This document shows, one piece after another, positions 61,737-63,585 of a stretch of DNA of 63,585 nt. The notes beneath the pieces are model-generated. The model searched no databases, was not told the origin of the DNA, and worked only from the letters and a program-made list of their open reading frames with translations. The number at the start of each line of letters is the position of its first letter. Positions within the stretch are counted from its first letter, which is position 1. The translations under genes and the position numbers were made by a program. Source of the stretch: Paludibacteraceae bacterium (lineage in GTDB: Bacteria; Bacteroidota; Bacteroidia; Bacteroidales; Paludibacteraceae); contig JAFNUD010000026.1 in assembly GCA_017384225.1 (NCBI GenBank), positions 1 through 63,585 of the forward strand, in the 5' to 3' direction.

Positions 61737-61946
61737 TCAAATACCTAATGATTTGAACATATCATCTACCGAGTCAAAGGCCTGAACTCGACCATGTTTG
61801 ATGTCTTCCATAGAACGCTCAAGACTACCCTTCTTACGAAGAGCCTTAGGGGTGCGTTGGATATTGACCCTCAATGTCTCTAAGTACGCCAAAAGTGCCT
61901 TGCCCTGAGCCGAACGCTCGTTGATAGTTAATGTGTAAGTTGCCAT
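61737..61946 (-). CDS. Antitoxin partner of the YafQ-type toxin
   Basis: 69 residues from the ATG at 61946, chosen because it lies 31 bp after a promoter; the longer frame to 62030 would include the promoter. The start MATYTLTINERSAQGKALLAYLETL fits small antitoxins found before YafQ-like toxins in Bacteroidetes, with a ribbon-like first strand. The rest is polar with a hydrophobic C-terminus (VDDMFKSLGI) that could bind the toxin. Probably represses its own promoter. Confidence 0.85.
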   Translation of the reverse strand: MATYTLTINERSAQGKALLAYLETLRVNIQRTPKALRKKGSLERSMEDIKHGRVQAFDSVDDMFKSLGI

Positions 61947-61976
61947 AATATAATCGTTAATTGAGATTTTGCGGTG

Positions 61977-62008
61977 CAAAATTACAGAAAATAATTCATG
62001 TACACAAG
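61977..62008 (-). promoter_or_regulatory. Promoter of the YafQ-type toxin-antitoxin operon
   Basis: Minus strand: CTTG (62008-62005), 20 nt, TAATTTTG (61984-61977). Confidence 0.6.
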
Positions 62009-62330
62009 AGTTATTGCAAAAAATGTGCAAAACGCAGGCATTTTTTACTCCAATGCAACCTGATACATACTTATCAGTCTATTTTCAATATATCAAAGAA
62101 CACTTGGCTTTGTGTGCAGGCACACAAAAATACCAACTATGCCGTCACGTGGACAGGTATAGATGGTATGATATAGTATGCGCTATTGGCGCAGTTGTGT
62201 TTTGCGAATTGAGAATCACCCCCCCCATTTGCTCTAATTCGCAGTAGATTAGAACATTAGACATATTTAAGTGGTTGGAAACCATTTGATAAATAGGTGA
62301 TATGTTAGAGGTGGTGTACATGTTGTTTCA

Positions 62331-62400
62331 CGTTACATGCGGCTTGCCGCGTTACATGCGCTTTAGCGCGTTATTATGTTACATGTGGCTGTGCCACGTT
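62331..62400. repeat. Modular hairpin array, spacer GTTACATG
   Basis: GTTACATG alternates with GCGGC-TT-GCCGC, GCGCT-TT-AGCGC and GTGGC-TGT-GCCAC. The three stems share no sequence but each pairs perfectly. Confidence 0.9.
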
Positions 62401-62477
62401 ATTTCGATTGTTTGTATTATTAAGCAAAATTAAATTTGTTTCACTTCGTTCACGTTTATGGTTCGCTGCCGCGTGCA

Positions 62478-62589
62478 CCCGTTGGGCTGTTTCTATTCTT
62501 TGCCTTTCTAGGCGGATGCCGCTCTTTCCATTCCGTTGGAAAGACGCTCCGGGCTGAAGCGAAATTGGTTTCGCTATCGCTTCACGAAT
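62478..62589. repeat. 112-bp direct repeat, right copy
   Basis: Identical to 61239-61350. Confidence 0.95.
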
Positions 62590-63012
62590 AGTATTATTTG
62601 GCGTATTTGAGGTTTAACGCAACTACAATTTGTTAGGTCCCTCTCGCACCCGTGCATACGCACTTACCCTCGCGCGTGAATTCTCGCCACAAAACAGCCT
62701 ACAAAGGTAGTAAAAATTTAAACAATATACAAGAAAATGCAGCAAAACATGTTATCAAACATATAATTCGCTGTTTTTTCGTTAAAAGACACTACTGTCC
62801 ACTAAAAAACAAGGGAGATTTATTAAAAACAAAAATTAGTCAAAATTAGATCAGAAATTATCAAAAATTAGAGTTTGCACTACCAAAATTGTTGTATATT
62901 GTCATTACTTTCCCTTGAAAATCAGGATAGACTTGCATTATTCAACAAATAATAGTACCTTTGCAGGCGAAAACAAAAAGACAATAACACCAACAATATC
63001 CCCAACACAACT

Positions 63013-63585
63013 ATGGCACTAAAAGGGAAATACCAACAAACAAACGGATGGGTGAAATGCATACAGTGGTTAGGATGCATATTCCTACTCAGCATACCTG
63101 CAATGGGAAGCATCGTACTCTTTCCACAACCACTAACCATCACATCACTCAAGTGGATACAACTCATACAAACGAGCAGCCTGCTTCTACTGCCACCACT
63201 CATCATGGCATACCTATGGAGCCCAGAACCCATCAGGTGGTTGTGCTTAGAAAACAAAAATGGCAACGAAGAGAAAGGAATAGGAAAATGGTTATTAGCT
63301 ATCGGTATCATGATAGCTGCATTGCCTGCCATCAATATGCTATCCTACTGGAACCAACAAATGGATCTGCCTGCCTTCTTGGCACCTATGGAAGCATGGA
63401 TGAAAACCAAAGAAGAAACAGCCAAGATCCTCACCGAACAATTTATGAGCGTAAACACCGTAGGCGGACTTGTGGCAAACCTACTACTAATGGCAGCACT
63501 ACCAGCCTTGGCAGAAGAATTGACATTCCGTGGCGTGCTACAGAGGTTATTTCAGGCGAGAGACGATTTCGTTGGGAATAGCCTC
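63013..63585 (+). CDS. CPBP-family intramembrane glutamic protease, partial at right edge
   Basis: 191 codons in the window, no stop before the edge. Several hydrophobic helices (WLGCIFLLSIPAMGSIVLF, SSLLLLPPLIMAYLW, WLLAIGIMIAALPAINML) and the first catalytic motif LPALAEELTFRGVLQ (EExxxR) of the CPBP (CAAX protease / bacteriocin-processing) family at about 172-184. Later catalytic His motifs would lie past the edge. Such proteins cut near membrane-bound C-termini or protect against bacteriocins; the substrate is unknown. A frame at 63048-63581 in another phase is rejected as an overlap. Promoter TACCTTTG at 62956. Confidence 0.88.
   Translation, partial: MALKGKYQQTNGWVKCIQWLGCIFLLSIPAMGSIVLFPQPLTITSLKWIQLIQTSSLLLLPPLIMAYLWSPEPIRWLCLENKNGNEEKGIGKWLLAIGIMIAALPAINMLSYWNQQMDLPAFLAPMEAWMKTKEETAKILTEQFMSVNTVGGLVANLLLMAALPALAEELTFRGVLQRLFQARDDFVGNSL

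Larger units (their letters stand above)
61947..63012. other. 1,066-bp gene-free stretch
   Basis: Contents in order: the toxin-antitoxin promoter (61977-62008); a leader-like sequence TTTTCAATATATCAAAGAAC (62083-62102) followed by hairpin GTGTGCAGGCACAC; an eight-C run (62219-62226) near CGAATT; the GTTACATG array (62331-62400); the right 112-bp repeat (62478-62589); and the promoter TACCTTTG (62956-62963) with CTTG at 62932 for the next gene. A 65-codon plus-strand frame at 62652-62849 is low-complexity and is not called. Confidence 0.7.

Noticed and set aside
61239-62589. Insertion sequence or transposon bounded by the 112-bp repeats
   Set aside because: The repeats are direct, no transposase frame lies between or next to them, and no target-site duplication was seen.
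62652-62849. 65-codon plus-strand frame
   Set aside because: Low complexity and Lys/Asn-rich from AT-rich DNA; no promoter or start signal of its own.
63048-63581. 177-codon plus-strand frame
   Set aside because: Another phase of the CPBP protease gene, which has the EExxxR motif, membrane helices and a promoter.

Overview
The window reads as chromosomal DNA of an uncultured gut- or rumen-type member of the order Bacteroidales. Three things point there. Most genes whose starts can be judged have the Bacteroidetes promoter (TTTG or a near match, 19-20 nt, TAnnTTTG), often with a 20-nt spacer. There are giant secreted proteins, one with a classic type IX secretion (T9SS) C-terminal domain. The housekeeping proteins (OPT transporter, DUF4369/TlpA-like lipoprotein, NadB, MutL, FabF) are of Bacteroidetes type. 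I saw no rRNA, tRNA, transposase or CRISPR array.

Layout. 1-15.8 kb: four minus-strand genes for very large or modular secreted proteins; the first runs off the left edge. 15.8-22.3 kb: an accessory block with a DinD/BRO-type protein, a YhcG-type PDDEXK nuclease and two paralogous AAA_14/DUF4143 ATPases, separated by long gene-free stretches packed with hairpin repeats. 22.3-25.7 kb: a modular secreted protein and a Gly/Ser/Ala-rich bitopic membrane protein. 26.3-51.5 kb: mostly housekeeping. This holds gpmI; ychF; a plus-strand run of Ca2+/cation antiporter, OPT transporter, dCMP deaminase, S41 protease and YihY; nadB, a CCA-adding enzyme and efp on the minus strand; a MarC-TlpA-like-QueG-RpiB-radical SAM operon; a TPR lipoprotein-mutL-metallophosphoesterase operon; acpP-fabF. 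asd follows at 51.6 kb. 52.8-57.6 kb: a second accessory block with broken or switchable small genes, an NYN-domain protein, a type II toxin-antitoxin pair and a 44-residue peptide gene. 57.7-61.1 kb: a large starch-binding-type secreted protein. 61.4-62 kb: a YafQ-type toxin-antitoxin pair. 63 kb: a CPBP-family membrane protease running off the right edge.

The most unusual feature is not a gene. The intergenic space carries several families of modular hairpin arrays: short inverted repeats whose stems differ completely in sequence but stay base-paired, strung on a constant spacer of about 8 nt with a period of about 20 bp. Two spacer classes occur (GTTnnATG and TGT(T)AGATC). Near-identical copies flank single genes or operons: ychF, one ATPase, and the YafQ pair. 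Hairpin or short-period repeats also sit inside coding sequences (yhcG-like gene, asd), and an 11-bp tandem repeat puts one small regulator-like ORF out of frame. Both DUF4143 ATPase genes carry three ~23-bp direct repeats just upstream of their promoters, of different sequence in each case, which look like operators.
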